From positions 202,622 through 266,621 of the forward strand of contig CAADYZ010000019.1 of NCBI GenBank assembly GCA_900753405.1: DNA of 64,000 nt, read 5' to 3'. This stretch comes from Campylobacteraceae bacterium. GTDB taxonomy: Bacteria > Campylobacterota > Campylobacteria > Campylobacterales > Campylobacteraceae. The notes beneath the pieces are model-generated. The model was not told the DNA's origin. It did not search any database and saw only the letters and a program-made list of their open reading frames with translations. The position numbers were made by a program, and so were the translations under genes. Shown here in pieces: positions 1 to 8,242 of the stretch (position 1 is the stretch's first letter; every line of letters starts with the position of its first letter).

Positions 1-1221
1 AGCAGCGTAGAGGTCGATGGTTACGGAAGATACCGCTACGACTCTTACAAAGAACAAGGCGGCAACAGCGAAGAGAGCCACCGCTTCACGAGTGACGCTG
101 ACTTTAAAGCGGCGTTTGGAGATAACTTCTACGGCGTGATCGGGTTTAGATATGACAGCGTTGATCCAAGCGGCACACCTGCGTGGGCAAACACTGCAAA
201 ATACTCAGGAGGCGACAATGCTGAAAATAGCGCCTCTTACTTTAACACAAGGCAGTTTTACTTAGGCTACACCGCGCTTGAAAATGCGGTGGATGTCAAA
301 TTCGGTCGCCAACTTGTCGGGCAGTTTTTCACTGACGACATTGTCGCAACTGGTTTGAAAGCAGACTTTGCGTTTGGTGCGTTTGGCGCAAGTGTTTATG
401 CGTTTGACACACTCGAGCACGACCTTGACACAGGCTCAGCTGGCGAGGAATACGGCATTTTGTTTAGCCAGCCAAACGCAGAACCAGCGAAAAAATTCAC
501 CGACCAAAACCACCTTTACGGCGTTAGCGTCAATGGAAATTTCGAGCTTAATCAAGCCTCAGCTATCGACTTTAACGCAGGTTACGCACTTCTTCAAGAT
601 GTTTATGGCTTAGGGTTTGTGGATCTTGGCACGGAGCTTGGCGTAAGCGAAGGTGTTAGCTTTAACGCGCGCGTCCAAGGAGCAAAAAGCTCGATGCAAG
701 GCGAGTTTAAAGACGCGGTTTGGGTTGATGCTGGCACTGGCACTTACAATAACGCCTCGCCTAAAACCGATGTTGATGGTGCGACTTTCTTAGCCGCACA
801 AGTTGGCGTTGAGGGCTTTGGCTTTGACGCAACCGCTGGTTACATCAGCTTCAAAACCGAGAAGGACAAAAGCTCGATGATCTCTTTTGAGGACCTCGGA
901 AGCTTCATCGTAGCGGGCGAGGACTTGCTTGATTACAGCTGGTTTGATGGTGAGAACACTGCGTGGTTTGTCGCCGCTGGCTACACTTTTGAAAATGTCC
1001 GCTTTGGCGTGCAATACGCAAAAAATGAAAACAAAGTTGGCGACAATACAGTGACAATCAAAAAGAATGTAAATGAGATTTCAGCGAGGGTGGATTACGC
1101 GTTTAACAAGAAGCTAGATTTCAGCGCTTACTACTCACACATCGAGGAAAAAGAAAATAGTGACGGAGCGCAAAAGTTGAAAAACAACCACTTCCGCTTC
1201 CAAACTATCTACAAATTCTAA
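1..1221 (+). CDS. Major outer membrane porin (Campylobacter MOMP-like), 5' end missing
   Basis: The reading frame is open from the first base, so the gene begins upstream; 406 residues are visible. The protein shows alternating aromatic and polar residues typical of a beta-barrel and ends in Tyr-Lys-Phe, the C-terminal aromatic used as an outer-membrane assembly signal. Segments such as FYLGYTALENAVDVKFGRQ and the closing FRFQTIYKF resemble the Campylobacter MOMP/PorA family, an 18-strand general diffusion porin. A strong hairpin terminator follows the stop codon. The internal methionine at 136 is not the true start, because the porin-like sequence continues upstream of it. Family assignment is by sequence look and could be another OprD/MOMP-type porin. 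Confidence 0.8.
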   Translation, partial: SSVEVDGYGRYRYDSYKEQGGNSEESHRFTSDADFKAAFGDNFYGVIGFRYDSVDPSGTPAWANTAKYSGGDNAENSASYFNTRQFYLGYTALENAVDVKFGRQLVGQFFTDDIVATGLKADFAFGAFGASVYAFDTLEHDLDTGSAGEEYGILFSQPNAEPAKKFTDQNHLYGVSVNGNFELNQASAIDFNAGYALLQDVYGLGFVDLGTELGVSEGVSFNARVQGAKSSMQGEFKDAVWVDAGTGTYNNASPKTDVDGATFLAAQVGVEGFGFDATAGYISFKTEKDKSSMISFEDLGSFIVAGEDLLDYSWFDGENTAWFVAAGYTFENVRFGVQYAKNENKVGDNTVTIKKNVNEISARVDYAFNKKLDFSAYYSHIEEKENSDGAQKLKNNHFRFQTIYKF

Positions 1222-1228
1222 CTTCTTA

Positions 1229-1266
1229 GTAGGGCTGCGCCAAGCGTGGTCCTACGCCTTTTTACT
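1229..1266 (+). terminator. Intrinsic terminator of the porin gene
   Basis: A 12-bp stem (1229-1240 pairing with 1244-1255, including G-T wobbles) with a 3-base CAA loop begins eight bases after the porin stop codon. It is followed by a T-rich stretch (CCTTTTTACTTTTAC). This is a classic Rho-independent terminator, fitting a highly expressed porin gene. Confidence 0.85.
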
Positions 1267-1323
1267 TTTACAAATCTACTTTTACAACCTTGCTTGCCCA
1301 GCCCTGCTTTGACAAAAAATGTT

Positions 1324-1340
1324 AAAATCAAATTTGATTT
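1324..1340. repeat. Dispersed palindromic element, single copy
   Basis: AAAATCAAATTTGATTT, centred on AAATTT. It lies in the 279-base gap between the porin terminator and folB. Nothing else recognisable was seen in that gap. Confidence 0.7.
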
Positions 1341-1500
1341 ACGCAATTTTCTAGTTGCAAGTTTGGCTTTTGTTGACTTTTGCGGTTTGCTTTACAGGTT
1401 TTGAAAGACTTAGTTTTACGCAGTTTGGGCTTGCTAGCGTGGTTTTTTGGTGCGGTTGTTTTGTGGCGTGATTGTTTCAGCAAAGCGTGAGGGCAAGCCT

Positions 1501-1842
1501 CTACTTAGCTCGCCACTTAAAACTCACGCCTAAAACCGCCTCGCCGATCTTAGCTTTTTGGGCGATTTGCGGTTTGAAAAGGGTGATTTTCAGCTTTTTA
1601 AGAGTGGGAAATTTTGTGCGGAAGTGTTGCAAAAAAAAGTCAAATGCCTCTTCTAAAAGCCCGAATTTTCGTGCCTTAAACTCTCGTTGAAAGTCGGCAC
1701 AAACCTCGCCATAGTCGATAAATTCCTCTGCGACAAACTTTGCACTAACTTCAAGTGTCTGGCTCTGCTCCCTTTCAAAGTCAAGCACGCCGACAATACA
1801 CTCAAAACGCAGTTTTTTGACGATGACGCAAACTTGCTTCAC
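1501..1842 (-). CDS. folB: Dihydroneopterin aldolase (FolB-like)
   Basis: A 113-residue protein of the size and pattern of dihydroneopterin aldolase, which splits 7,8-dihydroneopterin into 6-hydroxymethyl-dihydropterin and glycolaldehyde in folate synthesis. The N-terminus has the family layout: a first beta strand, then IVGVLDFEREQSQ (the IGV..-ER..-Q pattern), then an acidic DYGEV motif. The C-terminus ends in a VLGVSFKW strand. Its ATG overlaps the plsY stop by four bases, so the two are translationally coupled. The sequence is divergent (for example a Leu-Lys-rich middle), so identification rests on pattern and on its position after plsY. Confidence 0.65.
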   Translation of the reverse strand: MKQVCVIVKKLRFECIVGVLDFEREQSQTLEVSAKFVAEEFIDYGEVCADFQREFKARKFGLLEEAFDFFLQHFRTKFPTLKKLKITLFKPQIAQKAKIGEAVLGVSFKWRAK

Positions 1843-2438
1843 ACTCTGCCCTCTTGCCCGCTTAAAAGGCGTTTGATGTTTGGGATGTGTTTATAGACGA
1901 TGAAAAACAAAATTAGCAAAAGCGGTAGGTGGCTTGGGAGTTGCGGGTGGATGAAAAATGACGAAACAACCGCCGTAAAAGCCCCCGCGAGGCTTGCGAC
2001 GCTTGAAATTTTCAACCCTTTTGCGAAGACGAACCAAACCAAAAGCCCGAGCCACGCCTCAATCGGCAAAATCGCCATTATCGCCCCGACTCCTGTGGCG
2101 ATGCCTTTGCCGCCGTTGAAGCCAAGATATGGCGAGAAGCAGTGTCCGACAACCGCCAAAACCGCCATCGCCCACAAAACCGCATCGTCAAGTCCCAAAA
2201 ACCTCGCCACGCAAATCGGCACAACCGCCTTGCCAAAGTCGCCCAAAAAGGTCAAAACCGCGACATTTTTTGCAAGTTTTGGGTCTCTTTCTTTAAGCAC
2301 TCGCAAGACATTTGTCGCCCCGATACTGCCGCTGCCTTGCGTGCGGATGTCGCCTGCACCAAAGACATAAGCAAAAATCAACCCAAAAGGTATGCCGCCT
2401 ATTAAATACGCCACCGCGTAAGCTACTAAATTCTCCAT
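1839..2438 (-). CDS. plsY: Acyl-phosphate:glycerol-3-phosphate acyltransferase PlsY
   Basis: A polytopic membrane protein of 199 residues that makes lysophosphatidic acid from acyl-phosphate and glycerol-3-phosphate, the first committed step of phospholipid synthesis. All three PlsY motifs are visible: GSGSIGATNVLR near residue 35, GHCFSPYLGFNGGKGIATG near residue 100, and HIPNIKRLLSGQE at the C-terminus. Five hydrophobic segments fit the family topology. It is first of a two-gene minus-strand unit with folB. The promoter-side gap to thiG holds an inverted pair of the dispersed element. Confidence 0.95.
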   Translation of the reverse strand: MENLVAYAVAYLIGGIPFGLIFAYVFGAGDIRTQGSGSIGATNVLRVLKERDPKLAKNVAVLTFLGDFGKAVVPICVARFLGLDDAVLWAMAVLAVVGHCFSPYLGFNGGKGIATGVGAIMAILPIEAWLGLLVWFVFAKGLKISSVASLAGAFTAVVSSFFIHPQLPSHLPLLLILFFIVYKHIPNIKRLLSGQEGRV

Positions 2439-2462
2439 CTTCTTCCTTCATTGCGTAAAGTT

Positions 2463-2493
2463 AAAACCGAATTTGACAATCAAATTTGGTTTT
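2463..2493. repeat. Inverted pair of dispersed elements (hairpin)
   Basis: AAAACCGAATTTGA (2463-2476) and TCAAATTTGGTTTT (2480-2493) face each other with a 3-base spacer. They could form a 14-bp stem with one G-T pair. The pair lies between thiG and plsY, both transcribed leftward. It could act as a terminator or attenuator. Confidence 0.75.
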
Positions 2494-2500
2494 TGCAAAA

Positions 2501-3268
2501 CTACTCGCTTAAAAACCCCGTCAGCGGCGAGCTTGCGCTGGCGTGGTCGAGCTTTGAGGCAAAGCCTGCGAGAAACGCCTGCCTGCCCGCTTTGACCGCA
2601 CTTGCAAACGCCTCCGCCATCAACTCCACATCCCCCGAAAGAGCAACCGCCGTGTTTGCCATCACCGCCGCACAACCCATCTCCATCGCCTCGCACGCCT
2701 GTGAAGGACGCCCGATGCCCGCATCGACAATCACTGGCAACTCGACCTCATTTAGCAAGATTTCAATCATACTCTTTGTCTGCAAGCCGCCGTTTGAACC
2801 AATCGGCGCACCAAGCGGCATCACCGCCGCCGCACCAGCGTTTGCCAAGTCGCGCGCGATGTTTAAGTCTGGCAGAACATAGGGCAAAACCACAAAGCCC
2901 TCGCTCGCTAAAACCTCAGTTGCTTTGAGCGTTTCGTAGTTGTCAGGCAGGAGGTATTTACTCTCGTGGATGACTTCGATTTTCACAAAATCCCCACACC
3001 CAATCTCCCTCGCAAGCCTCGCAAGCCTCACCGCCTCTTGTGCGTTTCGCGCTCCGCTTGTGTTTGGCAGCCAAGTCACGCCCTGCGGGATGTGCTGGGT
3101 GATGCTTTCACTTGTGCCGACACGCCGCAACGCCATCGTCACCATCTCCACGCCGCCCTTTTGCACGCACGCGCTAATGAGCCGCGGGTCGTATTTGCCC
3201 GAGCCTAAAATAAACCGCGAAGAAAACTGCCGCCCGCCCAAAATTAAAAAATCATCTTTTTTCATCAT
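2501..3268 (-). CDS. thiG: Thiazole synthase ThiG
   Basis: A 255-residue TIM-barrel enzyme that condenses deoxyxylulose-5-phosphate, dehydroglycine and ThiS thiocarboxylate into the thiazole of thiamine. Family marks are LGGRQFSSRFILGSGKY near the start, PNTSGARNAQEAVRLARLARE near residue 72, the VKIEVIHESKYLLPD segment that carries a conserved lysine, and the late IVDAGIGRPSQA and VMANTAVA phosphate-binding loops. ThiG usually sits with thiS, thiF or thiH; here it stands alone between plsY and a chaperone gene. Two ATG codons in tandem begin the frame (3268 or 3265), and no strong ribosome site distinguishes them. Confidence 0.93.
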   Translation of the reverse strand: MMKKDDFLILGGRQFSSRFILGSGKYDPRLISACVQKGGVEMVTMALRRVGTSESITQHIPQGVTWLPNTSGARNAQEAVRLARLAREIGCGDFVKIEVIHESKYLLPDNYETLKATEVLASEGFVVLPYVLPDLNIARDLANAGAAAVMPLGAPIGSNGGLQTKSMIEILLNEVELPVIVDAGIGRPSQACEAMEMGCAAVMANTAVALSGDVELMAEAFASAVKAGRQAFLAGFASKLDHASASSPLTGFLSE

Positions 3269-3281
3269 TTGCTACTTTGTA

Positions 3282-3295
3282 AAAACCGAATTTGA
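3282..3295. repeat. Dispersed element abutting a stop codon
   Basis: AAAACCGAATTTGA. On the minus strand it follows directly the TAA stop of the SurA-like chaperone gene. Confidence 0.7.
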
Positions 3296-4120
3296 TTATT
3301 TATAAGAGACAACCGCGCGCGCAAGAAGCTTGTTGAAGTAGTCGTCCAAGAAGGAATTTTGCTCCTCATTCGCCATCAAATTCACGATCTGCTGCTCGAC
3401 TTGTTCAAACGGCATCACCTGCAAACCCTTTTTCTGGCTCACCAAAAAGGCTTCAAAAAACTGCCCGTTGCCAAAAATCTGCGTCCTTTTACCCTCAGGT
3501 GTTTGCTCAAAAAGCGCTCGAAGCCCTGCTGGAATTTGGTTTGCGTTTAGATCAAGCGTCTCGACAAGCGTGTTTGGAATTTGGCGAAACGGGTTGTCCA
3601 TCGCCTTTTTCACCGCCGCTTTACTCGCCCCCGCGTAACGCACGACTCTAAAAGAGGTGTGAGAAGAGAATTTGTGGCGGTTTTGTTCGTAAAATTTGCG
3701 CGCATTTTCAGGCGTGATGTTGCGCCCTGCTTCTTGCAAAATGCCGCCGTAAAGCTTCTCACGCAAAATCGCCGTTTTCATATCCTCTTTGAACTCCTCC
3801 CAACTCGCGCCACTTTTGCTAACCTCGCGCCTTAAACGCTCCTCGCTCCAACCGCGTGAAGAGGCGATTTGCGCGATGCGGTTTTGAATTTCAAGCTCGT
3901 TTGTGACAATCCCAAAAGTTTTGATCTGCTCGTCTTCTAACTTTTCACGGATGAGGACTTGCATCGCGTTGTCGCGGTTGATTTTACGGATTTTCATCGT
4001 CTGCTGCACTTCGTATTCAGTGATCGCCTCGTTGTTGATCGTTGCGACAATCTTGTTAGAAACAGCGTTTAGCGAATTTGTCAAAACCAGCAACGCAAAG
4101 ATATAAAAAAACTTTTTCAT
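3296..4120 (-). CDS. Periplasmic SurA-like chaperone (Cj1289-like)
   Basis: A 274-residue protein with a cleavable signal peptide (MKKFFYIFALLVLTNSLNA). The mature part begins with a SurA/trigger-factor-like helical segment (IVATINNEAITEYEVQQTM). A long helical region and a short C-terminal region follow; no well-conserved parvulin active-site signature could be picked out. It is divergent from gltX, the same arrangement as Cj1289 next to gltX2 in C. jejuni, where Cj1289 is a SurA-like periplasmic chaperone. The probable role is guarding unfolded outer-membrane proteins in transit. The stop codon touches a dispersed element. Confidence 0.75.
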   Translation of the reverse strand: MKKFFYIFALLVLTNSLNAVSNKIVATINNEAITEYEVQQTMKIRKINRDNAMQVLIREKLEDEQIKTFGIVTNELEIQNRIAQIASSRGWSEERLRREVSKSGASWEEFKEDMKTAILREKLYGGILQEAGRNITPENARKFYEQNRHKFSSHTSFRVVRYAGASKAAVKKAMDNPFRQIPNTLVETLDLNANQIPAGLRALFEQTPEGKRTQIFGNGQFFEAFLVSQKKGLQVMPFEQVEQQIVNLMANEEQNSFLDDYFNKLLARAVVSYK

Positions 4121-4178
4121 ATTTAGCCTTTAAGCAAATTTTTGGCATTATAGCTAGAAATTTTTAAAAAGGTTTAAA

Positions 4179-5597
4179 ATGCTAACAACTCGTTTTGCAC
4201 CAAGTCCAACTGGATTTTTACACATCGGCGGGCTAAGGACTGCGCTTTACAACTACCTTTACGCGCGAAAAAATGGCGGAAAATTCATCCTACGCATCGA
4301 AGACACCGACCTCAAACGAAACAGCCAAGAGGCGACCGAGGCGATCAAAGAGGCGTTTGCGTGGTGCGGGCTTGACTATGACGGCGAGGTGACCTACCAG
4401 TCGCAAAGGTTTGACATTTACGCAAAATACATCCAAAAACTGCTTGATGAGGGCAAGGCGTATAAATGTTATATGAGTAAAGAAGAGCTTGACGAGCTAA
4501 GAAAGAAACAAGAGGCGGCAAAAGAGAGACCAAAATATGACGGGCGTTACCGCGACTTTAAAGGCACGCCACCAGCGGGCATTGAGCCAGTTGTGAGGAT
4601 CAAAGCGCCGCTTAGCGGGGAGATCTGCTTCAAAGACGGCGTCAAAGGCGAGGTGAAATTTCGTTGTGAAGACATCCTAGACGACTTCATCATCGCGCGA
4701 AGTGACGGCACGCCGACTTACAACTTTACGGTGGTTGTTGATGACGCCCTGATGGGCGTGACGCACATCATCCGCGGAGACGACCACCTCTCAAACACGC
4801 CAAAGCAGATCGTGCTTTACAACGCGCTTGGCTTTGCGTTGCCTGAGTTTTTCCACACAGCGATGATCAACGGAAGTGACGGCGCAAAGCTCAGCAAGCG
4901 ACACGGCGCGACCGATGTGATGGAATATAAAAAAATGGGCTATTTAGCAGAAGCATTGCTGAATTTCTTAGTCCGTTTGGGGTGGAGTTACGGGGATGAG
5001 GAGATCTTCACGCTGGAAGATATGTTAGCGCATTTTGACCCGCACAACCTAAGCCGCTCAGCCTCAACCTACAACGCTTCAAAGCTTGAATGGCTCAACC
5101 AACACTACATCAAAACCCTTCCTTACGAGCGTTTGCAAAGCGAGTTAGTCTTTTTTGGTGTGGATTTAGAAGCGGCGAATTTGGCTGAAAAAAGTAAGGC
5201 AAAACTGCTCATCGACTCGCTTAGAGAGAGGAGTAAAACGCTAGTTGAGATGGCGCTTGGGGCGCAAAAAATCCTCCTTTCGCCGCAAAATTACGAAGAG
5301 GCAGGCGTAAAGAAGTTTTGCACGCAAGAGGCGCGTGAGTTGTTCGCGGCGTTTGTGTCAAATTCGAATTTGACAAAATTTGCAGCGCTTAAAACTGCGG
5401 CGGAGTTTAGCGAGTTTTGCACGCAATTTTTGGAGGCAAAAGGCGCAAAGCTTAAAACCCTCGCTCAACCGCTCAGACTCGCACTAACAGGTTCTACCGT
5501 GAGTGCGGGGATTTTTGAGATGATGGAGATTTTGGGTGTGGATGAGTGCGCGAGGCGTTTTGTGAAATTTGCGGAGTTTTTGCAAAAGCTTGACTAA
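4179..5597 (+). CDS. gltX: Glutamyl-tRNA synthetase
   Basis: A 472-residue class I aminoacyl-tRNA synthetase. The HIGH motif appears as PTGFLHIGGLRTALYNYLYAR near residue 10 and the KMSKS counterpart as GAKLSKRHG near residue 238. Campylobacters carry two GltX enzymes, one charging tRNA-Glu and the other mainly tRNA-Gln for later amidation; which one this is cannot be settled by eye, though the SurA-like neighbour suggests the GltX2 locus. The start follows AAAAAGG. A dispersed-element palindrome (5358-5373) lies in the C-terminal anticodon-binding part and encodes VSNSNLTKF. Confidence 0.95.
   Translation: MLTTRFAPSPTGFLHIGGLRTALYNYLYARKNGGKFILRIEDTDLKRNSQEATEAIKEAFAWCGLDYDGEVTYQSQRFDIYAKYIQKLLDEGKAYKCYMSKEELDELRKKQEAAKERPKYDGRYRDFKGTPPAGIEPVVRIKAPLSGEICFKDGVKGEVKFRCEDILDDFIIARSDGTPTYNFTVVVDDALMGVTHIIRGDDHLSNTPKQIVLYNALGFALPEFFHTAMINGSDGAKLSKRHGATDVMEYKKMGYLAEALLNFLVRLGWSYGDEEIFTLEDMLAHFDPHNLSRSASTYNASKLEWLNQHYIKTLPYERLQSELVFFGVDLEAANLAEKSKAKLLIDSLRERSKTLVEMALGAQKILLSPQNYEEAGVKKFCTQEARELFAAFVSNSNLTKFAALKTAAEFSEFCTQFLEAKGAKLKTLAQPLRLALTGSTVSAGIFEMMEILGVDECARRFVKFAEFLQKLD
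5358..5373. repeat. Dispersed element inside gltX
   Basis: TCAAATTCGAATTTGA, a perfect 16-bp palindrome made from two overlapping half-elements. It is read in frame as part of the anticodon-binding domain. Confidence 0.7.
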
Positions 5598-5666
5598 GAT
5601 TTGCAAATATTTAGATTAGATAAATGTTATTTGGCTAAAATTAGCTGCTATTTTAAAGGAGAGAAG

Positions 5667-5873
5667 ATGCCGATTGTTAATGTAAAACTTACAAACCCGT
5701 TTCCAAGCCGCGAGAAGCTTGATGATGTCGCTAAGAAGATCACTGACATTTTTGTAAATGAGCTTGGTAAAGCCCCTGAGCGAGTTGTCATCAACTTTGA
5801 CGAGATCAAAAGTGAGGCGATTTACTTTGGCGCAAAGTCGGTTGAGGCGATGCGTGAAGAGGCGAAAAAATGA
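5667..5873 (+). CDS. 4-oxalocrotonate tautomerase family protein
   Basis: A 68-residue tautomerase-superfamily protein. After removal of Met the chain begins PIVNVKLTNPF, giving the catalytic N-terminal proline of the family. The start at 5667 is chosen because it directly follows AAAGGAGAGAAG and yields Pro-1; the longer frame from 5601 would bury the proline. The substrate in this lineage is unknown. The gene overlaps bcp by four bases, matching the Cj0270-Cj0271 order of C. jejuni. Confidence 0.88.
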   Translation: MPIVNVKLTNPFPSREKLDDVAKKITDIFVNELGKAPERVVINFDEIKSEAIYFGAKSVEAMREEAKK

Positions 5874-6361
5874 GTCCAAAAGCGCAAAAATACATCTCTT
5901 TGCAAGTTGGCGAAAAAGCCCCTGAGTTCGAGCTGCAAAACGCAGACGGCGTGAGCGTGGCGTTGCGAGACTTGCTTGGCAAAAAGATTGTTCTTTACTT
6001 CTACCCAAAAGACAACACGAGCGGTTGCACGCTTGAAGCTAACGAATTTAGTGGGCTGCTTGGCGAGTTTAACAAACTAGGCGCAATTGTCGTGGGCGTG
6101 AGTCCAGACAGCCCAAAAAGCCACACAAACTTCATCACAAAGCACGACTTGCGACACATTTTGCTAAGTGACGAGAGCCACGAAATGCTCACAAGTTACG
6201 GCGTTTGGGGCGAAAAGTCGATGTATGGCAGGAAATATTTTGGCGTGTTTAGGACGACTTTTTTATTAGACGAAGAGGGTAAAATCTTGCAAATCTGGGA
6301 GAAAGTCAAGTCAAGCGGACACGCAAAAGAGGTTTTAGAGGCGTTAAAGAGCGTTGCGTAA
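5870..6361 (+). CDS. bcp: Thiol peroxidase Bcp (atypical, no resolving cysteine at the usual site)
   Basis: A 163-residue peroxiredoxin of the Bcp/PrxQ group, which reduces hydrogen peroxide and organic hydroperoxides. The peroxidatic cysteine sits in PKDNTSGCT near residue 50, and the conserved arginine region FGVFRTTFLLD is present. PrxQ enzymes that use a resolving cysteine carry it five residues after the first; here that position reads GCTLEANEF, with Asn. The enzyme would work as a 1-Cys form or with another reductant. It is coupled to the tautomerase gene by an ATGA overlap. Confidence 0.93.
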   Translation: MSPKAQKYISLQVGEKAPEFELQNADGVSVALRDLLGKKIVLYFYPKDNTSGCTLEANEFSGLLGEFNKLGAIVVGVSPDSPKSHTNFITKHDLRHILLSDESHEMLTSYGVWGEKSMYGRKYFGVFRTTFLLDEEGKILQIWEKVKSSGHAKEVLEALKSVA

Positions 6362-6368
6362 GCGTTTT

Positions 6369-6405
6369 AAATTTGGTTTTAACAAGTTGCAAAAACCGAA
6401 TTTGG
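6369..6405. repeat. Inverted pair of dispersed elements
   Basis: AAATTTGGTTTT (6369-6380) and AAAACCGAATTTGG (6392-6405) form an inverted pair. They lie in the 64-base gap between bcp and hypB, just upstream of the hypB ribosome-binding site. Confidence 0.7.
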
Positions 6406-6425
6406 TTTAAAAAAAAGGAGAGAAG

Positions 6426-7235
6426 ATGTGTAAAGATTGCGGTTGTTCGTTGGGGGATTTGAGCGGTTCGCACAGCCACGCTCACAGCCACGGCGGACAC
6501 ACTCACACACACGAGCACACCCACGAAGGCGAGCATAATCACAACCATCACCACGACCACGCGGGGCAAATTCCGACACTTAAAGAGAGCAAAACGATCG
6601 AGGTGATCGGTAAAATCCTCAGCCAAAACGACCACGAAGCCGAGCACAACCGCGCTCACCTTGACGAAAAAGGCTTGCTTTGTGTGAATTTGATGAGTTC
6701 GCCGGGGGCTGGCAAAACCACGCTTTTGGAGGCGATTTTGTCAAAAACGAATTTGAAAATCGGCGTTGTCGAAGGGGATTTGGAGACGAACAAGGACGCG
6801 CAGAGGATTAGCGATGCGGGCGGTGTGGCGTGGCAGGTTTCAACGGGGCAGACTTGCCACCTAGACGCGTTTATGGTCCATAACGCGCTTCACCACATCG
6901 ACCTAGACGCGGTGGATGTCGTGTTTGTCGAAAATGTCGGCAACTTGGTTTGTCCTGCGGCGTATGATGTCGGCGCGCATATGAATGTCGTGTTACTCAG
7001 CGTGCCAGAAGGCAGCGACAAGATCGCAAAATATCCCGTAATGTTCCGTGCAGCAGACGCGGTGATTGTGACAAAAACTTCACTTTTGCAGCATTTTGAC
7101 TTTAATTTAGACGAAGCAAAGGCGAGTTTAAGAAAGCTAAACCCAAAGGCGGACTTTTTTGCGATCGACTCAAAAAGCGGCGAGGGTTTGGAAAAATTTT
7201 TGGACTACTTGCGGCTGAAAATGGCGTGTAGATAG
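6426..7235 (+). CDS. hypB: Hydrogenase nickel-insertion GTPase HypB
   Basis: A 269-residue SIMIBI GTPase that helps load nickel into NiFe hydrogenase, and often urease. The N-terminal MCKDCGC is the high-affinity nickel CxxCGC site, and residues about 17-45 form a His-rich nickel-storage tract. The P-loop SSPGAGKTTLLE lies near residue 95. A dispersed element at 6741-6756 encodes SKTNLKI just after the P-loop helix. AAAAGGAGAGAAG precedes the ATG. HypC follows after eight bases. The other hyp genes are absent from the window. Confidence 0.96.
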   Translation: MCKDCGCSLGDLSGSHSHAHSHGGHTHTHEHTHEGEHNHNHHHDHAGQIPTLKESKTIEVIGKILSQNDHEAEHNRAHLDEKGLLCVNLMSSPGAGKTTLLEAILSKTNLKIGVVEGDLETNKDAQRISDAGGVAWQVSTGQTCHLDAFMVHNALHHIDLDAVDVVFVENVGNLVCPAAYDVGAHMNVVLLSVPEGSDKIAKYPVMFRAADAVIVTKTSLLQHFDFNLDEAKASLRKLNPKADFFAIDSKSGEGLEKFLDYLRLKMACR

Positions 7236-7243
7236 GAGTTAAA

Positions 7244-7504
7244 ATGTGCCTTAGTATCCCCTCAAAAGTTGTCAGCATTGACGAGTCAAACTGCGCGGTT
7301 GTCGAAACGCTTGGAGTCGAGCGCGTGGTTAATCTCGACCTCATCGGCGAAGAGGTAAAGGTCGGCGAGTATGTCTTAATTCATGTTGGTTTTGCTATGG
7401 AGAAGATCGACACGCAAGCGGCGTTAGAGAGTCTTGAAATTTACAGGCAGATCGCAGACGAGTTAGAAAAAGAAGAGTCGCAAAACTACGCGAATTTAGT
7501 TTAG
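7244..7504 (+). CDS. hypC: Hydrogenase maturation chaperone HypC
   Basis: An 86-residue HypC/HupF protein. It starts MCLSIPSKVVSID with the essential Cys-2 that, with HypD, carries the Fe(CN)2CO precursor to the hydrogenase large subunit. The internal VGEYVLIHVGFAMEKID is the other family signature. It is co-transcribed with hypB. hypD, hypE, hypF and hypA are not adjacent here. Confidence 0.96.
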   Translation: MCLSIPSKVVSIDESNCAVVETLGVERVVNLDLIGEEVKVGEYVLIHVGFAMEKIDTQAALESLEIYRQIADELEKEESQNYANLV

Positions 7505-7518
7505 GTTAAAGGTAGAAG

Positions 7519-8205
7519 ATGAAGATAGCCATTCTTGGGGCGATGAGCGAGGAGATCGCCCCGCTTTTGGAGCATTTTGGCGAGTATGAAAAGGTGGATT
7601 ACGCGGCGAATGAGTTTTACTTAACGAGCTTTGCAAACCACGATTTAGTCCTAGCTTACAGCAAGATCGGTAAAGTAAATTCTGCCCTTACTGCAAGTGT
7701 GATGTTTGAGAAATTTGGCTGCGAGGCGATGCTTTTCACGGGCGTTGCGGGTGCGCTTGAAGAGGGTTTGAACATAGGCGATCTGCTTTTTGCGACCCAA
7801 ACTGCCCAGCACGACCTTGACATCAGCGTCTTTGGACACCCAAAAGGCTTTGTGCCCGGCGGAAGCGTTTTTTGCAAAACTGACGAGCGGCTAAATCTCA
7901 TCGCGCAAAATACCGCCGCTCAACTTGGCATCAACCTAAAAAGCGGCGTCATCGCAAGCGGCGACATCTTCGTTTGTGACGAAACAAGCAAACAAAACAT
8001 TAAAACCGAATTTAACGCCGCCGCAACTGAGATGGAGGGAGCGAGCGTTGCGGTTGTGTGTGACGCGCTCAAAAAGCCGTTTTTCCTCCTGCGCGCCATC
8101 AGCGACACCGCAAGCGGCGGAGCGGAGATCGACTTTGACGAATTTGTCCAAAGCAGCGCAAAAACTTCGGCGAAATTCATCATCTCAATGCTAAATCAAA
8201 TTTGA
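7519..8205 (+). CDS. mtn: MTA/SAH (and probable aminodeoxyfutalosine) nucleosidase
   Basis: A 228-residue nucleosidase removing adenine from methylthioadenosine and S-adenosylhomocysteine. In Campylobacter the same enzyme also acts on 6-amino-6-deoxyfutalosine in menaquinone synthesis. It starts MKIAILGAMSEEIAPLLEH with the catalytic-acid Glu. TGVAGAL, the EMEGAS substrate-binding Glu and RAISDTA with the catalytic Asp all appear in order. The stop TGA lies inside a dispersed element (8195-8214). Confidence 0.95.
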   Translation: MKIAILGAMSEEIAPLLEHFGEYEKVDYAANEFYLTSFANHDLVLAYSKIGKVNSALTASVMFEKFGCEAMLFTGVAGALEEGLNIGDLLFATQTAQHDLDISVFGHPKGFVPGGSVFCKTDERLNLIAQNTAAQLGINLKSGVIASGDIFVCDETSKQNIKTEFNAAATEMEGASVAVVCDALKKPFFLLRAISDTASGGAEIDFDEFVQSSAKTSAKFIISMLNQI

Positions 8206-8214
8206 TTTTGACAA
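8195..8214. repeat. Dispersed element overlapping the mtn stop codon
   Basis: ATCAAATTTGATTTTGACAA. The mtn stop codon TGA is formed by the element itself. Confidence 0.7.
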
Positions 8215-8242
8215 CTTTTAACACTAAAATTAAGGAGAAAGA

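Noticed and set aside
5601..5666. Longer N-terminus for the tautomerase
   Set aside because: It would remove the catalytic N-terminal proline, and the ribosome site belongs to the ATG at 5667.
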